Shown: positions 1-9,399, numbered from the stretch's first letter. The stretch is DNA of 64,000 bases from an uncultured Reyranella sp. (GCF_945957355.1 NZ_CAMFKM010000002.1:248001-312000), one strand, 5' to 3'. A program made the numbers and translations. The notes: a model not told the origin generated them from the sequence alone.

Positions 1-2
1 CG

Positions 3-662
3 ATGAGTCTCGGTGGCTTCATCGCCGGCGTCGCGACGGCGCTGCTGTCGGGCATCATCGCGCGCTTCTCCAGCATGCGCGAGGATGCGAGCTTCGCCGC
101 CGCCTATCTCACGGCGATGGCGCTGGGTGTGCTCATCGTCTCCTTGCGCGGCTCGGCGGTCGATCTCATGAACATCCTGTTCGGCGCGATTCTCGCCGTC
201 GACGAGCAGGCGCTGATCCTCGTCGTGTCCACGGCGACGCTGACCCTGGCCGGACTTGCCGCGATCTATCGCCCGCTGGTCGTCGAATGCTTCAATCCGG
301 GCTTCCTCACCGCCATGGGCGTGCGCGGCTCGCTCTACCACTATCTCTTCCTGTCGCTCGCCGTGCTGAACATGGTGGCGGGCTTTCAGGCGCTGGGGAC
401 CTTGATGGCGCTGGGGCTCATCCTGCTGCCGGCCGTCGCTTCCTCCTTCTGGGCGCGCGAGGTCTGGTCGATGAGCCTGGTCGCGGCGCCAATGGCATTC
501 GCCTCGGCGGCGGTCGGCCTGCTGGTGTCGTTCCACGCCGGCCTGCCATCGGGCCCCGTGATCGTGCTGTTCGCCAGCTTCTTTTTTCTCCTGTCGCTGC
601 TCTTCGGTTCGCGAGCCTCGGTGCGTGCGCGCCTGTCACGGCCGGTTCACTTGCGCGGCTGA
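3..662 (+). CDS. ABC-3 family metal permease (ZnuB-like), 5' end cut off
   Basis: Membrane subunit of a zinc/manganese-type ABC importer; it forms the channel through the inner membrane and needs an ATPase and a periplasmic metal-binding protein, neither of which is in the window. The visible 219 residues are almost entirely hydrophobic helices (about six), with the ABC-3 pattern of small-residue-rich segments and the GFQALGTLMALGLILLPA stretch near residues 126-143. Family members usually have 260-290 residues, so the reading frame probably continues upstream of the window rather than starting at this ATG. The metal specificity cannot be told from this part. Confidence 0.85.
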   Translation: MSLGGFIAGVATALLSGIIARFSSMREDASFAAAYLTAMALGVLIVSLRGSAVDLMNILFGAILAVDEQALILVVSTATLTLAGLAAIYRPLVVECFNPGFLTAMGVRGSLYHYLFLSLAVLNMVAGFQALGTLMALGLILLPAVASSFWAREVWSMSLVAAPMAFASAAVGLLVSFHAGLPSGPVIVLFASFFFLLSLLFGSRASVRARLSRPVHLRG

Positions 663-700
663 CGCGTCAGGCTAGGGTGACCTCCTCGGAGGAAACCACA

Positions 701-1675
701 ATGACCAGCTCACCGCTGCCGGGCGTCACGCTCAAGACGACGACCGCCAACAACATCCATATGCGCTACGCCGAGGCCGGGACCGGTCCGCTGGTGCTGT
801 TCTGTCATGGCTGGCCCGAGAGCTGGTACTCGTGGCGTCATCAGCTCCAAGCGGTGAGCGCGGCGGGCTTCCGCGCCGTGGCGCCGGACATGCGCGGCTA
901 TGGCGGCACGCAGTCGCCGGAGCCGATTGACCAGTACACGCTCTTCCATCTCGTGGGCGACATGGCCGAGCTGGTGAAGGCGCTGGGCGAGACCAAGGCG
1001 GTCATCGTGGGCCATGACTGGGGCGCGCCCGTCGCCTGGCATGCCGCCCTGTGGCGGCCGGATCTCTTCACCGCCGTCTCGGCCATGAGCGTGCCCTATG
1101 CGCCGCCGGGATATGTCGACATCCTGTCGGCCCTGGAGAAGCTCGGCATCGACAACTTCTACCTGCAGTATTTCCAGAAGCCCGGCGTCGCCGAGGCCGA
1201 GCTTCAGCAGGACATTCGCGGCGCCCTGCTCAAGCTCTACTACACCGCCAGCGGCGAGATGCTGGAGAAGGACAAGGGGTTCGGCCGGCTCACCGGCGGC
1301 ACGCTGCTGGCCAACACCGTCGCGCCCGAGGCGCTGCCCGCCTGGCTGAGCGATGCCGACCTCGACTATTACGCCGGTGAGTTCGCCCGCGCGGGCTTCC
1401 GCGGCGGGCTCAACTGGTATCGCAACCTGCGGCGCAACTGGGAACTCAGCGGTCCGTGGCGAGGCCAGCCGATCCGCCAGCCCTCGCAGTTCATCGCCGG
1501 CAGCCGCGACGGCGTGCTGCGTTTCCCCGCCGCCAAGAGCCAGCTCGATGCCTATCCGACGACCCTGCCGGGCCTGCGCGGCAGCCACATCCTCGAGGGA
1601 GCCGGCCACTGGGTGCAGCAGGAGCGCGCGGCCGAGGTGAACGGCCTGCTGATAGAGTTCCTCAAGAGCCTCTGA
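701..1675 (+). CDS. Alpha/beta hydrolase, epoxide hydrolase-like
   Basis: A 324-residue alpha/beta hydrolase with the signature of soluble epoxide hydrolases, which open epoxides to diols through an ester on an aspartate. Visible are the oxyanion-hole motif HGWPES (36-41), the nucleophile Asp106 in GHDWGAP, cap-domain tyrosines (Y154/Y157 and the one in NWYRNL) that would polarise the epoxide, and a late histidine (about 303) in GAGHW. Asp rather than Ser at the nucleophilic elbow favours epoxide hydrolase or haloacetate dehalogenase over an esterase. The start was chosen at the ATG seven bases after GGAGGA. The frame is open far upstream, but that part overlaps the permease and reads as a shadow. 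Confidence 0.85.
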   Translation: MTSSPLPGVTLKTTTANNIHMRYAEAGTGPLVLFCHGWPESWYSWRHQLQAVSAAGFRAVAPDMRGYGGTQSPEPIDQYTLFHLVGDMAELVKALGETKAVIVGHDWGAPVAWHAALWRPDLFTAVSAMSVPYAPPGYVDILSALEKLGIDNFYLQYFQKPGVAEAELQQDIRGALLKLYYTASGEMLEKDKGFGRLTGGTLLANTVAPEALPAWLSDADLDYYAGEFARAGFRGGLNWYRNLRRNWELSGPWRGQPIRQPSQFIAGSRDGVLRFPAAKSQLDAYPTTLPGLRGSHILEGAGHWVQQERAAEVNGLLIEFLKSL

Positions 1676-1685
1676 GAGAAGACAG

Positions 1686-2249
1686 ATGCACGCTCACCGT
1701 CGAGCCCTCGTGGCCTCCGCCCTCGCGATGGCGCTGCTGGGCGCCTGCGCCCCGCCGCCCGTGCAGCCTTCGGCGATGGTGCCCGATCTCGCGGGGCTGG
1801 CGCCCGGTCCGGCACCGGCCTATCGCCAGTCGATCACCGCCGCGCCGGTCGCCGGAGGTCGCGGTGTCTCGCCGCTCTGGACAGCCAGGATCGACAACGC
1901 CCAATTCCAGGCCTCGCTGGTGAGCACACTCGCCAATGCCGGTCTCGGCCAGGCCGCCGGCGGCCGCTACCGGCTCGACGCCACGCTGGCGAAGCTCGAG
2001 AGGCCCTTCGCGGGCTACGGCATGACCGTCGAGGCGGTGGTCGCCTACCGGCTCACCGACACGGTCACGGGGGCCGTGGTCTACGACGCCTCGCTCGCGA
2101 CGCCCGGCACCGCGACCCTGGACGACGCGATCGACAACAACACGCGACTGGTCCTCGCCAACGAGCGCGCCGTACAGGTCAACCTGCGCCGGCTGGTCGA
2201 GGTGCTCTACGCGCTCCCCGACCGGCCGGTCGCGTCGTCCCGTCGCTAG
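1686..2249 (+). CDS. Putative outer-membrane lipoprotein
   Basis: A 187-residue protein of unknown function. It begins with a short basic segment and a hydrophobic stretch ending in the lipobox LGAC (Cys21), followed by a proline-rich linker, so it should be lipidated and exported. The mature part contains a compact alpha/beta region (about 60-175) with no motif I recognise; the pattern of a repeated strand-rich domain resembles small LptE/DUF-type lipoproteins but this is only an impression. It starts 10 bases after the hydrolase and could share its transcript. Its stop codon overlaps, tail to tail, the stop of the glutamate dehydrogenase gene on the other strand. Confidence 0.7.
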   Translation: MHAHRRALVASALAMALLGACAPPPVQPSAMVPDLAGLAPGPAPAYRQSITAAPVAGGRGVSPLWTARIDNAQFQASLVSTLANAGLGQAAGGRYRLDATLAKLERPFAGYGMTVEAVVAYRLTDTVTGAVVYDASLATPGTATLDDAIDNNTRLVLANERAVQVNLRRLVEVLYALPDRPVASSRR

Positions 2250-5200
2250 ACGAGGGTCCGCAGCTCGGCGGTGGCGACCGACAGCATCGCAAGGTCGATC
2301 GCACCGGCCGCGGCGAGATCCTCCTTCAGGAGCCTGTCCACGCGCTCCAGTGCGAGCTTGCGCGGTTCGCTCCAGGCGGCGAGGGCCGTGTCGGGGTCGC
2401 AGTCGCTGCCGCCGCTCGCGCGCAGGGCAGAGCGCAGCAAATCGGCATGGAGTGCGGCCAGCTCGTCCTGCAGGGCGAGTGCCGCCTGCGAGGGCCAAAG
2501 CCCCTCGCGCGGCAGTTTCAGAGCGGCATTGGCCAGCAGCGCGAGCGACAGCCGCTCGCCCAGCCGGAAATAGAGCCTCGCGGCGCTGCCGATCGTGCAC
2601 CCGTTGGCTTCTGCCGCGAGAGCGAGGTCGCCGGCGGCGGCCAGTGTTTCGAGAGCGGCGGCGCGGCGCGCGAGATCGGCCGGCGCACCCATTGCCTCGA
2701 GGGCGGCGGAGCGTTCGCCCAGCGCCGCGCCCTCGGCCTCGCCCACCAGATCCGCGGGCAGGTCGCCCAGCTCGGCGACGGCGCGGCCGAGCTGAGCCGT
2801 TGCCGCCGTCGTGTCGAGCGGCTGCGGCAGGCGGCGCAGGACCCATTGCACGCCGCGCAGCACGAAGCGTTGCGAAGCGGTCAGCATGCGCACCTGCGCC
2901 GCGGCCTTGAGCGCGGGATCGAGTGCCTCGACGTCGGCCCACAGGTCGCGCAGCTTCCAGGCGTCGCGCACGACCGTGAAGGCCTGTGCGATGGCAGCCG
3001 CCGAGGCGCCGGTCCGCTGCGCCACCGTGTGCACGAAGGTCGGCCCGCATCGATTGACCAGCGAGCTCACGACCTGCAGCGTGGTGATCTCGCGGCGCAG
3101 GCGATGACCCCGAAGGGCTGCCGGGTACTTCTCCTGCAGGGCCGTCGGGAAGTAGCGCAGCAGTTCCTCTTCCAGGCGCGGATCGTCGGGCAGGCCGGAG
3201 GCGAGGATCTCCTCGTTGAGGTCGATCTTGGCGTAGGCCAGCAGCACCGAGAGTTCGGGCCGCGTCAGCGGCTGGCGGTTCTGGGCGCGCCCGCGCATGG
3301 CGGCGGAATCGGGCAGGAACTCGACGGTGCGGTCGAGCCGGCCCTTGCGTTCCAGTCCGCGCATTAAGCGCTCCAGCCGGTCGTGCTCCTCGGCCGCCTG
3401 GCCCTCGGCGACACTGACCGCCTGGCTCTGCTGGTAGTTGTGACGCAGCACCAGGCTCGCGACCTCGTCGGTCATGGAGAAGAGCAGCGCGTCGCGCTCG
3501 TCGGCGGCCAGCGCACCCGAGGCGATGGCGCCGCCGGTCGCGATCTTGATGTTGACCTCGTGGTCGGACGTATCGACGCCCGCCGAATTGTCGAGCGCGT
3601 CGGTGTTGATCTTGCGCCCGGCCAGCGCCGCTTCGATCCGGCCGCGTTGCGTGAAGCCGAGATTGGCGCCTTCGCCGATCACCCGCGCGCGCAATTGGGC
3701 GGCATCGACGCGGATGGAATCGTTGGTGCGGTCGCCGGCATCGGCATTGGTCTCGCCCGATGCCTTCACGTAGGTGCCGATGCCGCCGAAATAGAGCAGG
3801 TCGACCGGCGCCGTCAGGATGGCGCGCAGGAGATCGAGCGGCGCCATGGCGGGCTGGTCGATGCCCAGCACGGCGCGTGCCTCGGGCGACAGCGCCACCG
3901 ACTTGGCCGCGCGGTCGAAGATCGCGCCGCCCGCCGACAGCAGGCTCCTGTCGTAATCCATCCATGAGGAGCGCGGCAGGGCGAACAGCCGTTGCCGCTC
4001 CGTCAGGCTGGTCGCGGGATCGGGCGAGGGATCGATGAAGATGTGGCGATGGTCGAAGGCGGCCACGAGCTTGATGTGTGGCGACAGCAGCATGCCGTTG
4101 CCGAACACGTCGCCCGACATGTCGCCGACGCCGGCCACCGTGAACGGTGTGGTCTGGATATCCTGGCCGAGTTCGCGGAAGTGGCGCTTCACCGATTCCC
4201 ACGCACCGCGCGCGGTGATGCCCATCTTCTTGTGGTCGTAGCCCGCCGAGCCGCCCGAGGCGAAGGCGTCGTCGAGCCAGAAGCCGTAGTCGCGCGCCAG
4301 CGCGTTGGCGATGTCGGAGAAGGTGGCGGTACCCTTGTCGGCGGCGACCACGAGATAGGGATCGTCGCCGTCGTGGCGGACCACGTCGGCGGGCGAGACG
4401 ACGGCCCCGGCGGCATAGTTGTCGGTGATGTCGAGCAGGCCGCGGATCAGGGTCTGGTAGCAGGCGATGCCTTCGGCCTGGACCTGCTCGCGAGTGCCCC
4501 CGATGGGAGGCTGCTTCACGTAGAAGCCGCCCTTGGAGCCGACGGGAACGATGACGGCGTTCTTCACCATCTGCGTCTTCATCAGGCCGAGGATCTCGGT
4601 GCGGAAATCCTCGCGCCGGTCGGACCAGCGGATGCCGCCGCGCGCCACCCGGCCGCCGCGCAGATGAATGCCTTCCATGCGCGGGCTGTAGACGAAGATC
4701 TCGACCAGGGGGCGCGGCGCCGGCAGCTCGTCGATGGCGCGGCTGTCGATCTTGAGGGAGATCCAGTCCTTGGTGCCGGCGGCCTGCCAGTAGTTGGTGC
4801 GCAAGGTGCAGGTCACGGCATTGTGGAAGCGCCGCAGGATCCGGTCCTCGTCGAGCGTCGTGACGGCTTCGAGGGCAGAGGCGAAGTCCGCGTCGATTGA
4901 AGCGATCCTGCGGATACGGTCATCGGACGTTGCTTCGCCCAGCGCCGGATCGAATCGGGCGATGAACAGGTCGACGAGCAGGCGCGCGACCTTCGGATAG
5001 GCCGCCAGGGCGCGCTCCATGTATTCCTGGCTGAACGGGATGCCGGCCTGCCGCAGATATTTCGCATAGGCGCGCACGATGGCGATCTCGCGCCAGGCGA
5101 GGCCGGCGCCGAGGATCAGCCGGTTCAGCCCGTCGTTCTCGAGCAGGCCCGCGCGCAGTTTCTCCAGCGCCTCGATGAAGCGTGGTCCCGACGCGGCGAG

Positions 5201-7069
5201 ATCGACCGGCGATTTGTCCGCGGTCTCGACCCTCAGCACCTGCATCGCCACGCCATACGCCTGGTCGTCTCCGCCGTCCTTGCGCAGCAGGAACGGCGTT
5301 TCGCTGATGACGCGCAGTCCGAGGTTCTCGGCGAGCGGCAGGATATCGGAGAGGGCGACGGGCTTGCGCGGATGATACAGCCGAAGCGCGAAGCGATGCG
5401 CCGGCATGCCAGTCCGCCGGCCGACCTGCACGCCGAATCCCGCGCCGTCCGCGAAGGCCTGCAACTGCTCAATGTCGCGCAGCGCCTGCGCCGCGTCGTA
5501 CGTCTCGCGATAGACCGACGGGAACCAGCCGCGCCAGCGCCGGGCAGCCGCGCGGCCCTCGGCTTCGCCGAGCTTGTCCTGCAGGGCCGCGCGCAGCCTG
5601 TCGTTCCATGACGTCGCCGCCTCGACCAGGTCGCGCTCGAGGGCGGCGAGGTCGGGGCCGGCCTGCTCGGGCGCGCGCAGCTTCAGCGTATAGAGCGACT
5701 GGACCAGCGCGGCACCGCTGCCGACCGACGTGGCGACCGACGCCACCTCGCCGTTCCAGGCCGTCTCCAGGATTGCAGCGAAGCGATCGGAGAGGGCGGC
5801 GCCGAAGCGTTCACGCGGCACGAACACCAGGGCGGTCGCGAAGCGTCCGACCGTGTCGAGGCGCGAGAACAACGCCACGCGACGGCGCTCCTGCAGCTGC
5901 AGGATGCCCAGCACGTGGTCGTAGAGCGTCTCCTCGTCGATCTGGAACAGTTCGTCGCGCGGATAGGAATCGAGGATCGCCAGCAGCGTCTTGCCGTCGT
6001 GCCCGTGGCGGTCGAAGCCCGAGCGGCGCAGCAGCGTCTCGACCCGGCCGCGCAACAGCGGCACGTCATGCACCGCGGCGTGATAAGCGGCCGAGGTGAA
6101 CAGGCCAACCAGCCGATGCTCGCCCGTGACCCTGCCGTCGGCGTCGCAGGTCTTCACGATCACGCAGTCCATCGCGCCGATGCGATGGACCAGCGACTGG
6201 CGGTCGGTCTTCACGATCAGGATGTTGTGCGGGCCGCGGGCGAAGCGGGCCATCGCCTCGCCGCTGCCGACGCCGACACCGAACAGCCGGACCTCGTCGC
6301 GGCGCAGGATGCCCAGCGCCGATCCTGGCACCAGCTCGTAGCGCAGGCCGGCGGGCTGACTCGCATCCTCGACATAGCGATAGCGGCGATGGCCGAGGAA
6401 GGTGAAGTGGTTGGCCTCGAGCCAGCGCAGGAAGTCCTCGTACTCCGCGAGGCCCGGTGCGCGGCCCGGTGCCAGGTCGGCGATGGCGTCGAGGCAGGCG
6501 CGGCGCATCGCACGCCAGTCGTCGACCGCCAGCCGTACCTCGGCCAGCACGCGCGTCAGCGCCGCCGCGATCTCGTCGAGCAGCACCGGATCGGTCTGTC
6601 GGTCGATCTCGATGTGCATCATCGATTCGGGCCGCGCCCGTTCACCGGCCTCGAGGGCAATTCCCACCAGGTCGCCGTCGAGGTCGCGGCGCGCCGCCAT
6701 CACCGGATGCGCGAGCAGATGCACGGCGATCTCGCGGCGATTGAATTCGTTGGCGATCGAATCGACCAGGAACGGCATGTCGTCGTTCACGATCTGCACG
6801 ATCGTATGACGGCTCTCGAACCCGTGGTCGGCAAGGGACGGGTTGAAGATGCGGACCTTGGCGACGCCCGGCAGGCGGCGGCGGGCGAAGGCCAGCAGGG
6901 AAATCGCGGCCGCGCCCCGCTGATCCGCGGGCGCGGCGGCCAGGTCCTTGTCGGACAGCCGGCCGAACAGCCTGCGCGCAAATTGTGCGGAGTCCTCGCC
7001 GCCGGCCTGGAGGGCGGCGGCGCAAATGGCGTCCAGCCCATAGACGCGCGGCACCGAAGCGGTGACCAT
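2246..7069 (-). CDS. gdhB: NAD-specific glutamate dehydrogenase, large (about 180 kDa) type
   Basis: Oxidatively deaminates glutamate to 2-oxoglutarate and ammonia with NAD; in the cytoplasm this is normally the catabolic enzyme feeding the TCA cycle. The product of 1607 residues matches the large bacterial class (about 1600 residues) rather than the 450-residue enzymes. The N-terminal half carries the regulatory ACT-like regions. The catalytic core follows, with GGIRWSDRREDFRTE, the lysine in VGSKGGF (about K846), GVGDMSGDVFGNGML, and the dinucleotide-fold stretch EGANLGFTQ. The start is placed at the ATG of MVTASVPRVYG, preceded by GGAGG at 12 bases; an in-frame extension to 7276 lacks family similarity. 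It is transcribed away from nrdA. Confidence 0.95.
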   Translation of the reverse strand: MVTASVPRVYGLDAICAAALQAGGEDSAQFARRLFGRLSDKDLAAAPADQRGAAAISLLAFARRRLPGVAKVRIFNPSLADHGFESRHTIVQIVNDDMPFLVDSIANEFNRREIAVHLLAHPVMAARRDLDGDLVGIALEAGERARPESMMHIEIDRQTDPVLLDEIAAALTRVLAEVRLAVDDWRAMRRACLDAIADLAPGRAPGLAEYEDFLRWLEANHFTFLGHRRYRYVEDASQPAGLRYELVPGSALGILRRDEVRLFGVGVGSGEAMARFARGPHNILIVKTDRQSLVHRIGAMDCVIVKTCDADGRVTGEHRLVGLFTSAAYHAAVHDVPLLRGRVETLLRRSGFDRHGHDGKTLLAILDSYPRDELFQIDEETLYDHVLGILQLQERRRVALFSRLDTVGRFATALVFVPRERFGAALSDRFAAILETAWNGEVASVATSVGSGAALVQSLYTLKLRAPEQAGPDLAALERDLVEAATSWNDRLRAALQDKLGEAEGRAAARRWRGWFPSVYRETYDAAQALRDIEQLQAFADGAGFGVQVGRRTGMPAHRFALRLYHPRKPVALSDILPLAENLGLRVISETPFLLRKDGGDDQAYGVAMQVLRVETADKSPVDLAASGPRFIEALEKLRAGLLENDGLNRLILGAGLAWREIAIVRAYAKYLRQAGIPFSQEYMERALAAYPKVARLLVDLFIARFDPALGEATSDDRIRRIASIDADFASALEAVTTLDEDRILRRFHNAVTCTLRTNYWQAAGTKDWISLKIDSRAIDELPAPRPLVEIFVYSPRMEGIHLRGGRVARGGIRWSDRREDFRTEILGLMKTQMVKNAVIVPVGSKGGFYVKQPPIGGTREQVQAEGIACYQTLIRGLLDITDNYAAGAVVSPADVVRHDGDDPYLVVAADKGTATFSDIANALARDYGFWLDDAFASGGSAGYDHKKMGITARGAWESVKRHFRELGQDIQTTPFTVAGVGDMSGDVFGNGMLLSPHIKLVAAFDHRHIFIDPSPDPATSLTERQRLFALPRSSWMDYDRSLLSAGGAIFDRAAKSVALSPEARAVLGIDQPAMAPLDLLRAILTAPVDLLYFGGIGTYVKASGETNADAGDRTNDSIRVDAAQLRARVIGEGANLGFTQRGRIEAALAGRKINTDALDNSAGVDTSDHEVNIKIATGGAIASGALAADERDALLFSMTDEVASLVLRHNYQQSQAVSVAEGQAAEEHDRLERLMRGLERKGRLDRTVEFLPDSAAMRGRAQNRQPLTRPELSVLLAYAKIDLNEEILASGLPDDPRLEEELLRYFPTALQEKYPAALRGHRLRREITTLQVVSSLVNRCGPTFVHTVAQRTGASAAAIAQAFTVVRDAWKLRDLWADVEALDPALKAAAQVRMLTASQRFVLRGVQWVLRRLPQPLDTTAATAQLGRAVAELGDLPADLVGEAEGAALGERSAALEAMGAPADLARRAAALETLAAAGDLALAAEANGCTIGSAARLYFRLGERLSLALLANAALKLPREGLWPSQAALALQDELAALHADLLRSALRASGGSDCDPDTALAAWSEPRKLALERVDRLLKEDLAAAGAIDLAMLSVATAELRTLV

Positions 7070-7414
7070 ATTTTGTGCATTCCTCCGGGAATCCTGGGCG
7101 GATGTTACGCCGGACCATGACATTCTGACGACGGACTCTTGGCGAAGCCGGGAATGCCCATCGAATCTCACATTTGGCGGGGTGCCCCGGCGATGGCAGG
7201 CCGATTCGCTGCGGTTTCTGTTGGAGGCCCACGGAATCCGCGGGAAAGCGCGTTTTGTTCTCGTCTGATGCTGCACCTGCGAAGAGCCGAAAACCCCTCG
7301 GGAAACAGAATTTCAAACCGATTTTTTGCGCGTCTTTTCAGGTGCTTAACCAACCATTCTTGAGATTCACAAACGGGGAATAAATTTCGCAATGACAGGG
7401 TCGGCGCCGTGCGT

Positions 7415-7430
7415 ACTATCTATGGATAGT
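7415..7430. promoter_or_regulatory. 16-base palindrome upstream of nrdA
   Basis: ACTATC and GATAGT flank the four bases TATG, giving perfect six-base arms. Size and place (about 90 bases before the nrdA start) fit an NrdR-type operator, but the match to the NrdR consensus is only partial: the central AT and the outer C/G agree while inner positions differ. It could equally be the site of another repressor of ribonucleotide reductase. Confidence 0.4.
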
Positions 7431-7479
7431 GGGGAGCGGCCAACGGCTCCCAAGATGTAGGTATCTTCCACAGAGTGTT

Positions 7480-7499
7480 CTATCCACAACTGTGGACAA
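7480..7499. promoter_or_regulatory. Two facing DnaA-like boxes before nrdA
   Basis: CTATCCACA at 7480-7488 and, on the other strand, TTGTCCACA (7499-7491) each match the DnaA box TTATCCACA at eight of nine positions. They face each other two bases apart, so TCCACA and TGTGGA form a perfect inverted repeat. A weaker third match (TCTTCCACA, 7464-7472, seven of nine) lies just before. DnaA control of nrdAB is established in Escherichia coli; here it is inferred. Confidence 0.55.
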
Positions 7500-7519
7500 A
7501 AAGAAAAAGGGGACCGCAA

Positions 7520-9388
7520 GTGTTTGATGTCGTTCAAGTTCGAAGCGGTGCGCGGGTTGTGACCGATTCCGCCCGGGATTCCCGCCTGACGGCCTTCGGC
7601 AAGGCCACTCTGACCGACCGGTATCTTCTGCCAGGCGAAGACTACCAGGACATGTTCGCGCGCGTCGCCTCGGCCTATGCCGACGATGACGCCCATGCCC
7701 AGCGTCTCTACGACTACATCAGCAATCTGTGGTTCATGCCGGCCACGCCCGTGCTCAGCAATGGGGGGACCAAACGCGGCCTGCCGATCTCGTGCTTCCT
7801 CAACGAGGCGAATGACAGCCTCGAGGGCATCGTCGGCCTGTGGAACGAGAACGTGTGGCTGGCATCGCGTGGCGGCGGCATCGGCTCCTACTGGGGCAAT
7901 CTCCGTTCGATCGGCGAAAAGGTCGGCATGAACGGCAAGACCTCGGGCGTGGTGCCGTTCATCCGCGTCATGGACTCGCTCACTCTGGCGATCAGCCAGG
8001 GCTCGCTGCGCCGCGGCTCGGCCGCCGTCTACCTGCCGGTGAACCATCCCGAGATCGAGGAGTTCATCGAGATCCGCCGGCCGACAGGCGGCGATCCCAA
8101 CCGCAAGGCGCTGAACCTGCACCATGGCCTCTTGATCTCCGACGCCTTCATGCGCGCGGTGGAGAATGACGAGGAGTGGGCGCTGGTCAGCCCCAAGGAC
8201 GGCGCCGTGCAGCGCACCGTCTCGGCGCGCGCCCTGTGGATCCGCATCCTGACCGCGCGCGTCGAGACCGGCGAGCCGTACCTGGTGTTCGTGGATCACG
8301 TGAACAACGCGCGGCCCGAGCATCACAAGCTCGCGGGCCTCGAGGTCAAGACCTCGAACCTGTGCAGCGAGATCACGCTGCCGACCGGCGTCGATCATCA
8401 CGGCAAGCAGCGCACTGCCGTCTGCTGCCTGTCGTCGCTCAATCTCGAGACCTATCTCGAATGGCACGAGCATCCGACGTTCATCGAGGACGTGATGCGG
8501 TTCCTCGACAACGTGCTTCAGGGCTTCATCGACACCGCGGGCTCCGACTTCGCGCGCGCCACCTATGCCGCGATGCGCGAGCGTTCGGTCGGCCTGGGCG
8601 TCATGGGCTTCCATTCCTTCCTGCAGGCCAACGGCATTCCGCTGGAATCCGTGATGGCCAAGGTGTGGAACAAGAAGATGTTCAAGCACATCCGCGCCCA
8701 GTGCGACGAGGCGTCCCTGACGCTCGGCAAGGAGCGCGGCGCCTGCCCGGATGCCGCCGACTTCGGCTTCCAGGACCGCTTCTCCAACAAACTCGCGATC
8801 GCGCCGACCGCGTCGATCTCGATCATCTGCGGCGGCGCCTCGCCGGGCATCGAGCCGTCGGCCGCCAACGTCTACAACCACAAGACCCTCTCGGGCTCCT
8901 TCGTGGTGCGCAACCCGTACCTCGAGAAGGTCCTGGCGCAGAAGGGCCGAAACGACGAGGACACCTGGACGGCGATCATGACCGACCAGGGATCGGTGCG
9001 GAATCTCGACTGCCTCGACGACCACGAGAAGGCGGTGTTCAAGACCGCGTTCGAGATCGACCAGCGCTGGCTGATCGAGCACGCGGCCGACCGCACGCCC
9101 TATATCTGCCAGAGCCAGTCGCTGAACATCTTCCTGCCGGCCGACGTGCACAAGCGCGACCTGCACCAGATCCACATGATGGCCTGGAAGCGCGGCGTGA
9201 AGAGCCTCTACTACTGCCGCTCGCTCTCCATCCAGCGCGCCGAAAGCGTGGCCGGCGAAGCTCTCGCTGCACCGCTCGGCGACCATGCCCTTACGGCGCC
9301 TAGAATCGATGCTCCCTCTTCTCTGCCGCTCGGAACGCCGCCGGGTACTCAGAGCAACGACTACGAAGAATGTCTTAGCTGCCAGTAA
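7520..9388 (+). CDS. nrdA: Class I ribonucleoside-diphosphate reductase, alpha subunit
   Basis: Catalytic subunit that reduces ribonucleoside diphosphates to deoxyribonucleotides, working with the NrdB radical subunit. At 622 residues it carries the key cysteines: C92 in PISCFLNE, the thiyl-radical site N280/C282/E284 in NLCSEI, C302/C303 before LSSLNLE, and a C-terminal CLSC pair (618-621) that passes electrons from thioredoxin or glutaredoxin. It lacks the N-terminal ATP-cone of about 95 residues found in E. coli NrdA, so dATP feedback through that domain should be missing. The GTG at 7520 follows AAGGGG; a start at 7475 would put the DnaA boxes inside the gene and has no ribosome site. Confidence 0.95.
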   Translation: MFDVVQVRSGARVVTDSARDSRLTAFGKATLTDRYLLPGEDYQDMFARVASAYADDDAHAQRLYDYISNLWFMPATPVLSNGGTKRGLPISCFLNEANDSLEGIVGLWNENVWLASRGGGIGSYWGNLRSIGEKVGMNGKTSGVVPFIRVMDSLTLAISQGSLRRGSAAVYLPVNHPEIEEFIEIRRPTGGDPNRKALNLHHGLLISDAFMRAVENDEEWALVSPKDGAVQRTVSARALWIRILTARVETGEPYLVFVDHVNNARPEHHKLAGLEVKTSNLCSEITLPTGVDHHGKQRTAVCCLSSLNLETYLEWHEHPTFIEDVMRFLDNVLQGFIDTAGSDFARATYAAMRERSVGLGVMGFHSFLQANGIPLESVMAKVWNKKMFKHIRAQCDEASLTLGKERGACPDAADFGFQDRFSNKLAIAPTASISIICGGASPGIEPSAANVYNHKTLSGSFVVRNPYLEKVLAQKGRNDEDTWTAIMTDQGSVRNLDCLDDHEKAVFKTAFEIDQRWLIEHAADRTPYICQSQSLNIFLPADVHKRDLHQIHMMAWKRGVKSLYYCRSLSIQRAESVAGEALAAPLGDHALTAPRIDAPSSLPLGTPPGTQSNDYEECLSCQ

Positions 9389-9399
9389 CGAGCGTTGTC

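Larger units (their letters stand above)
7070..7519. promoter_or_regulatory. Divergent control region between gdhB and nrdA
   Basis: This 450-base gap is clearly less GC-rich than its surroundings, especially from 7240 to 7520, and must hold both divergent promoters. It contains six GANTC sites (7089, 7134, 7163, 7203, 7234, 7364), the possible target of the alphaproteobacterial CcrM methylase, a 16-base palindrome at 7415-7430 and two facing DnaA-like boxes at 7480-7499. I see no open frame in it with coding character. The ribosome-binding sequence of nrdA (AAGGGG) lies at its right end, seven bases before the GTG. Confidence 0.7.

Noticed and set aside
1662..4202. Very long open frame (846 codons) opposite the lipoprotein and the end of glutamate dehydrogenase
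   Set aside because: It overlaps well-supported genes, is extremely Arg/Gly/Pro rich, and is a by-product of high GC in the third codon position.
7346..7363. CtrA-like site TTAA-N7-TTAA in the nrdA upstream region
   Set aside because: Only the first half-site is present; the second has two mismatches.
7475..7519. Earlier GTG start for nrdA
   Set aside because: No ribosome site, non-conserved residues, and it would bury the DnaA boxes in the coding sequence; the GTG at 7520 has AAGGGG at the right distance.
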